A DNA stretch of 64,000 nucleotides. Source: Candidatus Gastranaerophilales bacterium. Lineage in GTDB: Bacteria > Cyanobacteriota > Vampirovibrionia > Gastranaerophilales > Gastranaerophilaceae. Made by a program: the position numbers and the translations under genes. Below, piece after piece: positions 34,880 through 43,764 of this stretch. The stretch covers positions 1-64,000 of the forward strand of contig CALUWJ010000004.1 in assembly GCA_944324455.1 (NCBI GenBank), read 5' to 3'. The notes under the pieces are model-generated. The model did not search any database and had not been told where the DNA came from. It was given only the letters and a program-made list of their open reading frames with translations. The stretch's first letter is position 1, and each line of letters starts with the position of its first letter.

Positions 34880-36589
34880 ATGAAAATGTCAAAACTTTTT
34901 GTTCAAACACTAAGAGAATTTCCAAATGACGCAGAAGCAATTTCGCATAAATTATTAGTTAGAGCAGGTTACATCAAAAAACTTGCAAACGGTATTTATA
35001 CTTATATGCCTTTGGCTCAAAGAGTTTTGACAAAAATATCAAATATTGTTAGAGAAGAAATGAATGCTTCTGGGGCGCAAGAATTATTAATGCCTTTTGT
35101 TCAGCCTGCTGAAGTGTGGCAAAAATCAGGCAGATGGCAAAAATACGGTAAAGAACTTTTAAGATGTAAAGACAGACACGACAATGAAATGTGTCTTGCT
35201 CCAACCCATGAAGAAGTTATAACCAGCGTTGTGGGTGAAGTTGTTAATTCATATAAACAATTGCCTTTAAATGTTTATCAAATTCAAACAAAATTTAGAG
35301 ATGAAATCCGTCCTCGTTTTGGTTTATTGAGAGGCAGAGAATTTATAATGAAAGATGCGTATTCTTTCCATACTTCTCAAGAAGATTTAGAGCGTGAGTA
35401 TGAAGTTATGGGTAAAACTTATACATCTATTTTTAATCGTTGCGGACTTGAAACAAAAGCTGTTCAATCAGATTCAGGTGCAATAGGCGGTGCGGTTTCT
35501 CATGAATACATGGTTTTAGTTGATACAATGGTGGGTGAAAACGATGTATTTTATTGCAAAAATTGTTCATACAGTGCAAATTCTAACCATGCAATTTCAA
35601 AATTGCCGATTGAAATAACTGATGGCGGTTTTGAAAAAGAAGAAATTGTTGATACACCAAACATTAAAACAATTGAAGACTTGGCAAAATTTTTAAACAT
35701 TGATTCTAATTGTATTTTAAAAGCTGTAGCTTATATTGCAGACTCAAGGCCAGTAATAGCTATGATTAGAGGGGATAAAGAAGTTGAAGAAACAAAATTA
35801 ATGAATGCACTAAATGCACTTGAAATTCGTCCTATGGAAAATGAAGAAGTAAGAGAACTTTTAGGAATGGAACCCGGTTTTATTTCTTATAGAAATGTTG
35901 ATAAATCTAAAGTTAGGGTTATTTTTGATAATACCGCAAAAGGAATGAAAAATTTTGTGCTTGGTGCAAATGTTAAAGATAAACACATTGTAGGTGCTAA
36001 CTTAGAAGATGGAATTGAATTTTGTGATATTTCACTTGTAAAAGAAGGTGAATTGTGTCCTGAATGTAATAAGCCATTATATATTACAAGAGGAATAGAA
36101 GTTGGAAATATATTCCAGCTTGGAACAAAATATTCTGAACCAATGGGAGCTTGCTACACTGATGAAAAAGGACAATTGAAGCCATATATTATGGGTTGTT
36201 ATGGTATTGGTGTTTCAAGAACAATGGCGGCTGCTGTTGAAAAATACCATGATGATTTTGGTATTGTTTGGCCGATTGAAATAGCGCCATATCATGTTGA
36301 TATTGTTCCTGTAAATATTGATGATGAAACTCAATCAAAGACTGCTTATGAAATTTATGAAAAATTAATTAAAGCAGGGATTGAAGCAGTTATTGATGAT
36401 AGAGCAGATAGGGCAGGTGTAAAATTTAAAGACGCAGATTTAATTGGTTTCCCAATTAGAATAACAGTAGGAAAAACTATCCAAGAAGGACTTGTTGAAT
36501 ACAAAACAAGAAAAGATGGTGTTATGATTAAATTAACACCTGATGAAGCAGTTGAAAATGTTATAAAATATGTCAAAAAATCCTCTTAA
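34880..36589 (+). CDS. proS: Prolyl-tRNA synthetase
   Basis: A 569-aa class II aminoacyl-tRNA synthetase of the bacterial ProS type. Seen: RAGYIKKLANGIYTYMPLA near 28, LMPFVQPAEVWQKSGRW (motif 1 side), FRDEIRPRFGLLRGREF (motif 2), an inserted editing domain (about 230-400), GCYGIGVSRTMAA (motif 3) and the anticodon-binding C-terminus. A strong AAGGAG site precedes the ATG. It overlaps the next gene by 20 nt. Confidence 0.95.
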   Translation: MKMSKLFVQTLREFPNDAEAISHKLLVRAGYIKKLANGIYTYMPLAQRVLTKISNIVREEMNASGAQELLMPFVQPAEVWQKSGRWQKYGKELLRCKDRHDNEMCLAPTHEEVITSVVGEVVNSYKQLPLNVYQIQTKFRDEIRPRFGLLRGREFIMKDAYSFHTSQEDLEREYEVMGKTYTSIFNRCGLETKAVQSDSGAIGGAVSHEYMVLVDTMVGENDVFYCKNCSYSANSNHAISKLPIEITDGGFEKEEIVDTPNIKTIEDLAKFLNIDSNCILKAVAYIADSRPVIAMIRGDKEVEETKLMNALNALEIRPMENEEVRELLGMEPGFISYRNVDKSKVRVIFDNTAKGMKNFVLGANVKDKHIVGANLEDGIEFCDISLVKEGELCPECNKPLYITRGIEVGNIFQLGTKYSEPMGACYTDEKGQLKPYIMGCYGIGVSRTMAAAVEKYHDDFGIVWPIEIAPYHVDIVPVNIDDETQSKTAYEIYEKLIKAGIEAVIDDRADRAGVKFKDADLIGFPIRITVGKTIQEGLVEYKTRKDGVMIKLTPDEAVENVIKYVKKSS

Positions 36590-37307
36590 ATTAAAAATTG
36601 CATATCTTTGCCCTGATATTTTGCAAGGTTTTTGCGATAGGGCTAATATTGATGTTTTTATCCAAAGAGCAAAGGAAAGAAATATTGAAATTTCTTTGAA
36701 TGAAATTTATGCAAATGATAGAGTGCAAGCTTCAAAATATGATTTTTATTATATTGGAGGTTCAAATACTCAAGCACTTGAGGATGCCCTGAAGTTTTTG
36801 AAAAGAAATGAAGAAGAATTGAAAATTGCTGCTTATTCTAATGTGCCTATGCTTGCTATTAATTGCGGTTATCAGTTGTTTGGAAATTCTTATCAATTAC
36901 ACAATCAAGCAAAAGTTGAGGGAATAAAGATTTTTGATATAGAAACATATACGGGTAAAAATCTGCACTATGGTTCTTTAATTGGAGTATGTCCATTTTT
37001 GAGAAATAAAACAATTGTCGGTTTTGAAAACCATGGTATGGTTACAATTTTAAAATCTGGAGCTGCTCCTTTTTTGATTTTACAAAAAGGAAAAGGAAAT
37101 AATGGAAAAGATAAAACAGAGGGGGCAAGATTTAATAATGTAATAGGCAGTTATTTAACAAGCCCTATTTTAGCTCAAAATCCGCATTTGTGCGATTTTT
37201 TCATTGCTGTTGCCCTAAGAATTAAATATAAATGCAAAATTCCTCTAACTTCACTTTGTGATGATATTGAGTGGTATTCACATAACTTTATTTTAGAAGC
37301 AAAATAG
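36570..37307 (+). CDS. GatD-like class I glutamine amidotransferase with altered nucleophile site
   Basis: A 245-aa protein resembling GatD, which with MurT amidates lipid II glutamate. Matching blocks: YIGGSNTQAL near 61, FENHGMVTI near 152 and GARFNNVIGSYLTSPIL near 188. However the nucleophile elbow, CGGYQ in the family, reads NCGYQ: the catalytic Cys position holds Asn98 and a Cys follows at 99. No murT gene is in the window. It overlaps proS by 20 nt. Family call fairly sure, activity uncertain. Confidence 0.75.
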   Translation: MSKNPLKLKIAYLCPDILQGFCDRANIDVFIQRAKERNIEISLNEIYANDRVQASKYDFYYIGGSNTQALEDALKFLKRNEEELKIAAYSNVPMLAINCGYQLFGNSYQLHNQAKVEGIKIFDIETYTGKNLHYGSLIGVCPFLRNKTIVGFENHGMVTILKSGAAPFLILQKGKGNNGKDKTEGARFNNVIGSYLTSPILAQNPHLCDFFIAVALRIKYKCKIPLTSLCDDIEWYSHNFILEAK

Positions 37308-37325
37308 TTTTTAAAATTTTATGTC

Positions 37326-37331
37326 TATAAT
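37326..37331 (+). promoter_or_regulatory. -10 box close to the coaX start
   Basis: A perfect TATAAT ends 11 nt before the coaX ATG. No ribosome site or -35 is evident; a near-leaderless transcript is implied. Confidence 0.4.
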
Positions 37332-37342
37332 AAAATTAATTT

Positions 37343-38107
37343 ATGCTTTTAGTAATCGATATTGGAAATACAAATACATCTTTAGGGGTTTATGAAAATA
37401 ATAACCTCATTGAAACATTCAGACTTTCATCTGATGTTAAAAAAACTGATGATGAATATGGGATTAGTTTATTAACTATTTTAAATCATAATAATCTGAC
37501 TTCTAAAATAAAGGGGGCAATTGTTTCATCTGTTGTTCCGCAATTGTGTGAAATTTATAAAAATGCAATTAAAAAATATTTAAAAATTGAAGCAATCAGT
37601 TTATCTTATAAATCCAAAATGCCTATTAAATTAGCACTAAATAATAATAAAGAAATCGGTGCAGATAGAATTGCAAATGCGGCAGCTGCAGCTATAAAAT
37701 ATAAATTACCTGCAATAGTTATTGATTTTGGTACTGCAACAACTTTTGATATAGTCGATAAAAATGCTTCTTTTATTGGGGGCATTATTGCTCCGGGGCT
37801 TAAAATTCAAGCTAATTCACTATCACAATTTACTTCAAAATTGCCAAAATTAAAAATTGAAGCACCTGATAAAGCAATAGGTAAAAGCACAATTTCAGCT
37901 ATGCTTTCAGGGATTGTTTTAGGGCATAAATGTTTAATTGAGGGTATGATTAAAAATTGTGAAAAAGAATTAAACCAAAAAGCAACAATAATTGCAACAG
38001 GCGGTTATTCATCTGTTTTATTTAATAATATGGATGGTATTTTTGATTATGTTGATAAAGATTTAACACTGTTTGGTTTAAAAGAATTGTATAGTTTAAA
38101 TAAATAA
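37343..38107 (+). CDS. coaX: Type III pantothenate kinase
   Basis: A 254-aa ASKHA-fold kinase performing the first step of CoA synthesis. Motifs: phosphate-1 VIDIGNTNTSLG at the start, GADRIANAAAA near 108, adenosine-side IDFGTATTFD near 128 and GGIIAPGLKIQ near 147. Type III enzymes are insensitive to CoA feedback and need a monovalent cation (family knowledge). It is followed 9 bp later by dut. Confidence 0.93.
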   Translation: MLLVIDIGNTNTSLGVYENNNLIETFRLSSDVKKTDDEYGISLLTILNHNNLTSKIKGAIVSSVVPQLCEIYKNAIKKYLKIEAISLSYKSKMPIKLALNNNKEIGADRIANAAAAAIKYKLPAIVIDFGTATTFDIVDKNASFIGGIIAPGLKIQANSLSQFTSKLPKLKIEAPDKAIGKSTISAMLSGIVLGHKCLIEGMIKNCEKELNQKATIIATGGYSSVLFNNMDGIFDYVDKDLTLFGLKELYSLNK

Positions 38108-38116
38108 GAGGGAAAA

Positions 38117-38575
38117 ATGACTAAAATTATGGAAAAATTAACCTTAAAAATAAAAAGATTATCTAATTTTGTTTCAATGCCTGAATATAAAACACAAGGT
38201 GCATCTGCAATGGATTTAGTTGCAGCAATTGATGAAGATATTATAATTCCATCAGGTGAAATCAGAATGATTCCAACGGGAATTGCAATTGAATTACCTC
38301 ATAACACTGAAGCTCAAGTGCGTTCTCGTTCGGGTTTAGCTATTAAAAAAGGAATTGCCGTTGTAAATGGTATCGGCACAATTGATGAAGATTATAGAGG
38401 TGAAATTTGTGTTGGTTTAATTAATCATTCTAAGGTTGATTTTACCGTTCAAAGAGGCGATAGAATTGCGCAAATGGCAATAATGGAAGTTTTAAAACCT
38501 GAGATTGTTGTAGCTGATGATTTATCCGATACTCAAAGAGCAGAAGGCGGTTTTGGTTCAACCGGTGTTAAATAA
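38117..38575 (+). CDS. dut: dUTP diphosphatase
   Basis: A 152-aa trimeric dUTPase. All five motifs are visible: QGASAMDLVA, VRSRSGLAI, GTIDEDYRGE, RGDRIAQM and RAEGGFGSTG. It removes dUTP and supplies dUMP for thymidylate synthesis. A GAGGGA ribosome site precedes the ATG at 38117; a second Met at residue 5 is less likely as start. Confidence 0.95.
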   Translation: MTKIMEKLTLKIKRLSNFVSMPEYKTQGASAMDLVAAIDEDIIIPSGEIRMIPTGIAIELPHNTEAQVRSRSGLAIKKGIAVVNGIGTIDEDYRGEICVGLINHSKVDFTVQRGDRIAQMAIMEVLKPEIVVADDLSDTQRAEGGFGSTGVK

Positions 38576-38600
38576 TAATATTGTGGAATTTAATTAACAG

Positions 38601-40931
38601 ATGTATGGATTTAATTTTCAACTGGATGATTTTCAACAAGAAGCCATTAAACATATTGAAAATGGCAAGAGTGTTGTAGTTTGCGCTCCAACAGGTGCAG
38701 GTAAAACTTGCATTGCTCAAAGTGCCATACATCTAGCTTTAGAAAAAGGGGAGAGAATTTTTTATACAACTCCTCTAAAAGCGCTTTCTAATCAAAAATA
38801 TAATGATTTTTCAAAAATATACGGTAGTGATTTAGTTGGCCTTTTAACAGGCGACACCACAATAAATAGAGATGCTCAAATTGTTGTTATGACAACTGAA
38901 GTATTTAGAAACATGCTTTATGGTACAACTTTTGGCTCTTTAAAAGATAATTTATCTAATGTTAAATATGTTGTATTAGATGAAGTTCATTATATGAATG
39001 ATGAATCAAGAGGAACAGTCTGGGAAGAAAGTATTATATATTGCCCCACAAATATTCAAATTATAGCGCTATCAGCAACCGTTAAAAATTCAAAACAACT
39101 AACAGATTGGATTAATACTGTTCATTCCAAAACAGAACTTGTTTATACAGATTTTAGGCCTGTACCTTTAAGATTTTTTTATTATGATTCATCTAAACCT
39201 CATACAATTTTGCCTTTGTTAACACCAAATGGTGATTTAAATAAAAAAATTAAACCTGAAAGTAAATTTAAATATTTCAATAAAAAAGAAAAAGTTAAAA
39301 ATCCTACTTTAAGCGTTGTTGAAGTATTGAATGAAAAAAATATGCTTCCTGCTATTTATTTTACTTTTTCAAGAAAAAAATGTGATGAAAATGCTAAAAA
39401 ATGTTTGAAATTAGAGCTTTTATCAAAAGATGAAATGATTGAGCTTAATAAAATTCTTGATGAATATTTAAAAGAATATCCATATTTAGAAAATAATCCG
39501 CAATTAGATTTAATTAAATCGGGTATTGCAGCGCACCATGCAGGGCTTTTACCTGCTTGGAAAGCTTTAGTTGAAAAATTATTTCAAAAAGGATTGATAA
39601 AAGTTGTCTTTGCAACTGAAACACTGGCAGCTGGAATAAATATGCCCGCTAGAACTACAATTATAAGCTCAATCTCAAAAAGAACAGATTCAGGGCATAG
39701 AATGTTAACAGCTAATGAATTTCTTCAAATGTCAGGTAGAGCAGGCCGTCGAGGCATGGATGAAATTGGTTATGTTGTAGTTATAGGAACTCCTTTTCAA
39801 ACCCCTGATGAAGTTGCAGCGCTTGTAAAATCTGATGCTAACCCATTAGAAAGCAAATTTTCGCCCAGTTATTCAATGGTGTTGAATTTGTTGCAACGGT
39901 TTTCTATTGACGAAGCAAAAGAACTTATTTTTAAAACATTCGGTTATTTTTCATCAACTGATAGGTTAACTCCTCTTTTATCAAAAAAAGAAAAAAGGCA
40001 GCAAGATATTATAGATATCCATGATTTTAATTGTAGATGGCATCATAATGACAATGATTTTGAAGAATATAATAAATTGAAAAATCAATATGTTCAAACA
40101 AGAACAATATATAAGACCCTAAAAAGACAAGCAAAAGGAAAATATAAAAACCCTGAAAATGCGCCTGAAGTCATTGAATTTAGAGAAAAATCAAAAAATC
40201 TTTTAAGAAAAATTGAAAAATTTGGCTGCAATGCTTGTAAAATATATAAAAAGCATAAAAAATGCATTGAATTAACCCAAAGATATGAAAAAGAAATTAA
40301 AAAATTAGATAAAGAAATTGAATTTCAAAAAGATGTCTATTGGCAAAAATTCTTAGCTCATAAAAATATTCTTGAACATACGAATAATTTAAAAGATAAT
40401 TATCCGACTGAACAAGGTAAAATCACAATGGCATTGAGATGTGAGAATGAATTATATTTATCTGAAATAATTTTATCAGGATTGTTGGATAATTTATCGT
40501 GCACTGAACTGTCGTCTGTAATTTGCGCTATTATCAGTGAAGATATAAGAAAAAATGATGAGATGATTGCAAAACCTTGTTCAAAAGAGGTTAGAAAAGT
40601 TTTAAATAAAATAAAAGATATAAGAAGAAAAATTTTTCTTCTTGAAAGAGATAACAATATTGAAAATCCAATGTATTTAAATCAACATTTTTGCTGGTTT
40701 ATTGAATATTGGATAGGTGCAAATTTAAATCCTGAAAATAACCCTATGGATACTTGGGAAAATATGTTTTCTGAAACTGATTTTTCTCAAGGAGATGTTG
40801 TAAGAACATTTAAAAGAACAATTGATGTTTTAAGACAATTGACAATTTTGGATAATATATCTGAAAACCTTAAACAAACTGCTCGTGAGTCCATTAAATT
40901 GATTAATGTTGAACCTATTAATGTTGATTAA
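38601..40931 (+). CDS. Ski2-like DEAD/DEAH-box RNA helicase
   Basis: A 776-aa superfamily 2 helicase. Motif I APTGAGKTC near 30, Ia TTPLKALSNQK, II LDEVHYMNDESRG near 122, III SATVKN, and VI QMSGRAGRRGMDEIG near 375. A long coiled-coil-rich C-terminal half (about 470-776) follows. Such Ski2/Mtr4-like helicases are common in cyanobacteria and probably act in RNA turnover. The C-terminal half contains clustered Cys/His (CNACKIYKKHKKC near 536) of unknown meaning. It overlaps yqeK by 4 nt convergently. Confidence 0.88.
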   Translation: MYGFNFQLDDFQQEAIKHIENGKSVVVCAPTGAGKTCIAQSAIHLALEKGERIFYTTPLKALSNQKYNDFSKIYGSDLVGLLTGDTTINRDAQIVVMTTEVFRNMLYGTTFGSLKDNLSNVKYVVLDEVHYMNDESRGTVWEESIIYCPTNIQIIALSATVKNSKQLTDWINTVHSKTELVYTDFRPVPLRFFYYDSSKPHTILPLLTPNGDLNKKIKPESKFKYFNKKEKVKNPTLSVVEVLNEKNMLPAIYFTFSRKKCDENAKKCLKLELLSKDEMIELNKILDEYLKEYPYLENNPQLDLIKSGIAAHHAGLLPAWKALVEKLFQKGLIKVVFATETLAAGINMPARTTIISSISKRTDSGHRMLTANEFLQMSGRAGRRGMDEIGYVVVIGTPFQTPDEVAALVKSDANPLESKFSPSYSMVLNLLQRFSIDEAKELIFKTFGYFSSTDRLTPLLSKKEKRQQDIIDIHDFNCRWHHNDNDFEEYNKLKNQYVQTRTIYKTLKRQAKGKYKNPENAPEVIEFREKSKNLLRKIEKFGCNACKIYKKHKKCIELTQRYEKEIKKLDKEIEFQKDVYWQKFLAHKNILEHTNNLKDNYPTEQGKITMALRCENELYLSEIILSGLLDNLSCTELSSVICAIISEDIRKNDEMIAKPCSKEVRKVLNKIKDIRRKIFLLERDNNIENPMYLNQHFCWFIEYWIGANLNPENNPMDTWENMFSETDFSQGDVVRTFKRTIDVLRQLTILDNISENLKQTARESIKLINVEPINVD

Positions 40932-41554
40932 TCTTCTTCTAATAAATCGCCGACTTTTTCAATCAATTCATTGTAAACATCAATTGTTGTAGGGCAAATA
41001 TAGAGTTTTCTTTTAACAAGGCTTTTGATTGTTTCTGTGAAACATTTTAATATTGCTAAATCAAGCCCTATAACACCTTTATTTTTTTCTATTATTTTCC
41101 AGATTTTTTTTGAATATTTTTCATCTCTTGTGTTGGGTTCAATTTTATCTGCTAAAAAAATTATTTTATCGAACAATGTCATATTAATTGAGCCTATTGT
41201 GTGATTTCTTACAGCATTAATAATTTCATTATCATTTATTTCAAAAATTTCTTTTACAAAATAAGCTCCAACTATTGCATGGTATGTTTTTGGGTTTTTT
41301 AGCTCAGAATTTAAAAAGCCTGTTTTTATTTCATTTTTAATGATTTCCATAAGTTTAAAATCATCTTGATTTTTAGCACAATCATGCACCAATCCTGCTA
41401 AATATGCTTTATTTTCATCTTGGTTATATATTTTAGCTAATTTTTGAGCGCATAGTGCAGCGCCTAGAGAATGTTTATATCTTTTTTCAGATAGATTTTC
41501 CGATAGCCAATTTAGAATATAATCTGTTGTTTTCAATGTAGTTTTTAACCTCAT
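40928..41554 (-). CDS. yqeK: YqeK-like HD phosphohydrolase
   Basis: A 208-aa HD-domain protein. RYKHSLGAALCAQKLA near 25 and LVHDCAKN near 52 carry the metal ligands; AVRNHTIGS near 115 and DKIIFLADKIEPNTRD near 125 complete the site. YqeK hydrolyses Ap4A symmetrically in characterised members. It usually sits beside nadD, as here. The ATG at 41554 makes a 68-nt overlap with nadD; a TTG at 41536 would shorten this. Confidence 0.85.
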   Translation of the reverse strand: MRLKTTLKTTDYILNWLSENLSEKRYKHSLGAALCAQKLAKIYNQDENKAYLAGLVHDCAKNQDDFKLMEIIKNEIKTGFLNSELKNPKTYHAIVGAYFVKEIFEINDNEIINAVRNHTIGSINMTLFDKIIFLADKIEPNTRDEKYSKKIWKIIEKNKGVIGLDLAILKCFTETIKSLVKRKLYICPTTIDVYNELIEKVGDLLEED

Positions 41555-42098
41555 AAGTAACTAAACCTGTAATATCTTGATTTTCTTTAATGTATTTTCT
41601 TATCATGTTTGATGAAACATCAAGAAAATCAATATTTAAAATTTCAAAACTATAACCTTTGTTTTCTAAATATTCAAAAGCCTTTGAGCTTAAAACCTGT
41701 CCATTTTGAAACTTTCTTGGAATAACTATAAAATGAATTTTTTCTCTTAAGATTTCAGGCTCTTTCCAATTTTCAATTTGAAAAAATTGATCATAACCTA
41801 TTATGAAATTAACTTTTTTGTTGTCGTTTTCTTCAAATAATTTTTCAATTGTTCGATATGTATAGCTTGGGACTTTTAATTTATATTCAATATCAGATGT
41901 ATTTTTTTCCCCAATGGCTAATTGAACCATTTTTAATCTATGGGTATATGATTCTAATTCTGATGTTTTTTTGTGCGGCGGCATATATGATGGCACAAAA
42001 ATAACAGATTCAAAGCCAAGTTTTTCTCTAACCTGTCTTGCAATTTCAATATGTCCTTTGTGTATTGGATTAAAAGTGCCAAAAAAATAACATTTCAT
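41487..42098 (-). CDS. nadD: Nicotinate-nucleotide adenylyltransferase
   Basis: A 203-aa nucleotidyltransferase of NAD synthesis (NaMN to NaAD). GTFNPIHKGHIEIA at the start contains the HxGH ATP site, VPSYMPPHK near 36 the substrate loop, and DVSSNMIRKYI near 160 is the ISSTxIR equivalent. It is divergent from rqcH and its end is buried in yqeK by 68 nt. Confidence 0.92.
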   Translation of the reverse strand: MKCYFFGTFNPIHKGHIEIARQVREKLGFESVIFVPSYMPPHKKTSELESYTHRLKMVQLAIGEKNTSDIEYKLKVPSYTYRTIEKLFEENDNKKVNFIIGYDQFFQIENWKEPEILREKIHFIVIPRKFQNGQVLSSKAFEYLENKGYSFEILNIDFLDVSSNMIRKYIKENQDITGLVTYEVKNYIENNRLYSKLAIGKSI

Positions 42099-42131
42099 AT
42101 TAATTATTATTATATTACAATAAAATTAATT

Positions 42132-43709
42132 ATGTATAACTTTGATTCTTTAACATTAAAATATTTTTATGAAGAAAATAAAGATTTTATTTTAGGCTCT
42201 GTTGTTCAAAAAATACAATTGCCTTCAAGATATGAAATTATTTTAAATATTAGAAATATAGCTCAATCTAAAAATAAAAAATTATACATTAATATTAATC
42301 CAAAATATCCTCATATTTGTTTTATAGATGAAAATACAAGTAAAAAAAGAGATATAAAAATCCCATCTAAACCGCCAATGTTTTGTATGCAATTAAGAAA
42401 ATATTTAAACGGTTCTAAAATAAAGGATTTTAAGCTTGTTGAATATGAAAGAATAATTGAGCTTTATTTTGATTATTTTGATGAAATCGGTTCATTAACA
42501 AAAATGTGCCTAGCGTTAGAATTTATGGGAAAACATTCTAATATTATTTTATATAACTCTCAAAATAAAATAATAGTTGGTTCTATTCATAATATTTCAC
42601 AAGATAAAAGTTCAATTAGAGAAATTTATGGCGGAATAAAATATATTTATCCTCCACAAAAACAAAAGCTTGACATTTTAAATATAAGTTATTCATCATT
42701 TTATGAAATAGCTAAAAATAAAGATATTAAAGAAATAAGTGAGAATTTTTATTATTTTAATCAAGCTTTATTAAAAGAAATTTTTAATAAATTTTCTGAT
42801 TTAGATGAAATTTTTAAATTTTTTCAATCACTTCAAAATCTTGAAAATAAAGAGTTTATTTGCTCATTTTGGCAAGGTGGTAAAAATATCAATGAAGCAA
42901 TTGATAATTATTTTTCAAACATTATGTTTGATGAGATTTTAAATTCTAAAAAATCTAAATTAAAAAAATATTTATCAAATGATATTAAAAAATTAAATAA
43001 AATAACTCAAATAAAACCTGATAACTCAAAAGCTCTTAGATATAAAGAAAATGCCGATTTAATTATGGCTTTTATGTATTCAATGAAAGACGGTCAAAAA
43101 GAGCTTAAAATAGAAGATAAAATAATTGAGCTTGATGAAACAAAATCAATAAATGAAAATGCGCAAAAATATTACGCTTTATATAAAAAAGCAAAAACAA
43201 GTTTTGAATACAATTTTTCAAGATATCAAGAAGCAAAAGAAAAATTGGATTATTATGAAAGTATTTTATTTAATATTGAAAACTCAAATTCTTTTGAAGA
43301 ATTAAATGATATTAAAAATGAATTAATCGATTTAGGTTTAATTCAAGATAAAAAAGAAAATGAAACATCAAAGATTGAAAAAATTGATTTTAGAGGTTAT
43401 GAAATTTATATTGGTAAAAACAATAAACAAAATGATTATTTAATTTCTAAAATTGCCTCAAGAGAGGATTTATGGTTCCATGGGCTTAATTTTCCATCGG
43501 CTCATATTATTTTAAAAGTCCCAAATAATAAAAAAGAACCAAATAAAGAGGTGTTGGAGTTTTGTGCTAAATTAACAAAGGAAAATTCAAAAGCTAAAAA
43601 TTCAGGTAAAACTCCTATTATTATGACAAAAAGGAAAAATCTCAAAAAACCGCCTAATACATATCTAGGCTATGTTACATATAAAAACGAAACAGAAATT
43701 ATAATCTAG
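42132..43709 (+). CDS. rqcH: RqcH/NFACT-family ribosome quality-control protein
   Basis: A 525-aa NFACT protein (formerly called fibronectin-binding). The ATG at 42132 (MYNFDSLTLKYF) is chosen because the family begins here; an in-frame upstream ATG would place 27 odd residues inside the nadD start. NFACT-N is about 1-175, coiled coil about 280-420, and the NFACT-R domain carries DLWFHGLNFPSAHIIL near 445. RqcH adds alanine tails to stalled nascent chains on 50S subunits in characterised bacteria. Confidence 0.88.
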   Translation: MYNFDSLTLKYFYEENKDFILGSVVQKIQLPSRYEIILNIRNIAQSKNKKLYININPKYPHICFIDENTSKKRDIKIPSKPPMFCMQLRKYLNGSKIKDFKLVEYERIIELYFDYFDEIGSLTKMCLALEFMGKHSNIILYNSQNKIIVGSIHNISQDKSSIREIYGGIKYIYPPQKQKLDILNISYSSFYEIAKNKDIKEISENFYYFNQALLKEIFNKFSDLDEIFKFFQSLQNLENKEFICSFWQGGKNINEAIDNYFSNIMFDEILNSKKSKLKKYLSNDIKKLNKITQIKPDNSKALRYKENADLIMAFMYSMKDGQKELKIEDKIIELDETKSINENAQKYYALYKKAKTSFEYNFSRYQEAKEKLDYYESILFNIENSNSFEELNDIKNELIDLGLIQDKKENETSKIEKIDFRGYEIYIGKNNKQNDYLISKIASREDLWFHGLNFPSAHIILKVPNNKKEPNKEVLEFCAKLTKENSKAKNSGKTPIIMTKRKNLKKPPNTYLGYVTYKNETEIII

Positions 43710-43764
43710 TTGATTTTTTTGTAATATAATAAAGTTAAGTTAATAAGTTAATAAGGATATAAAA

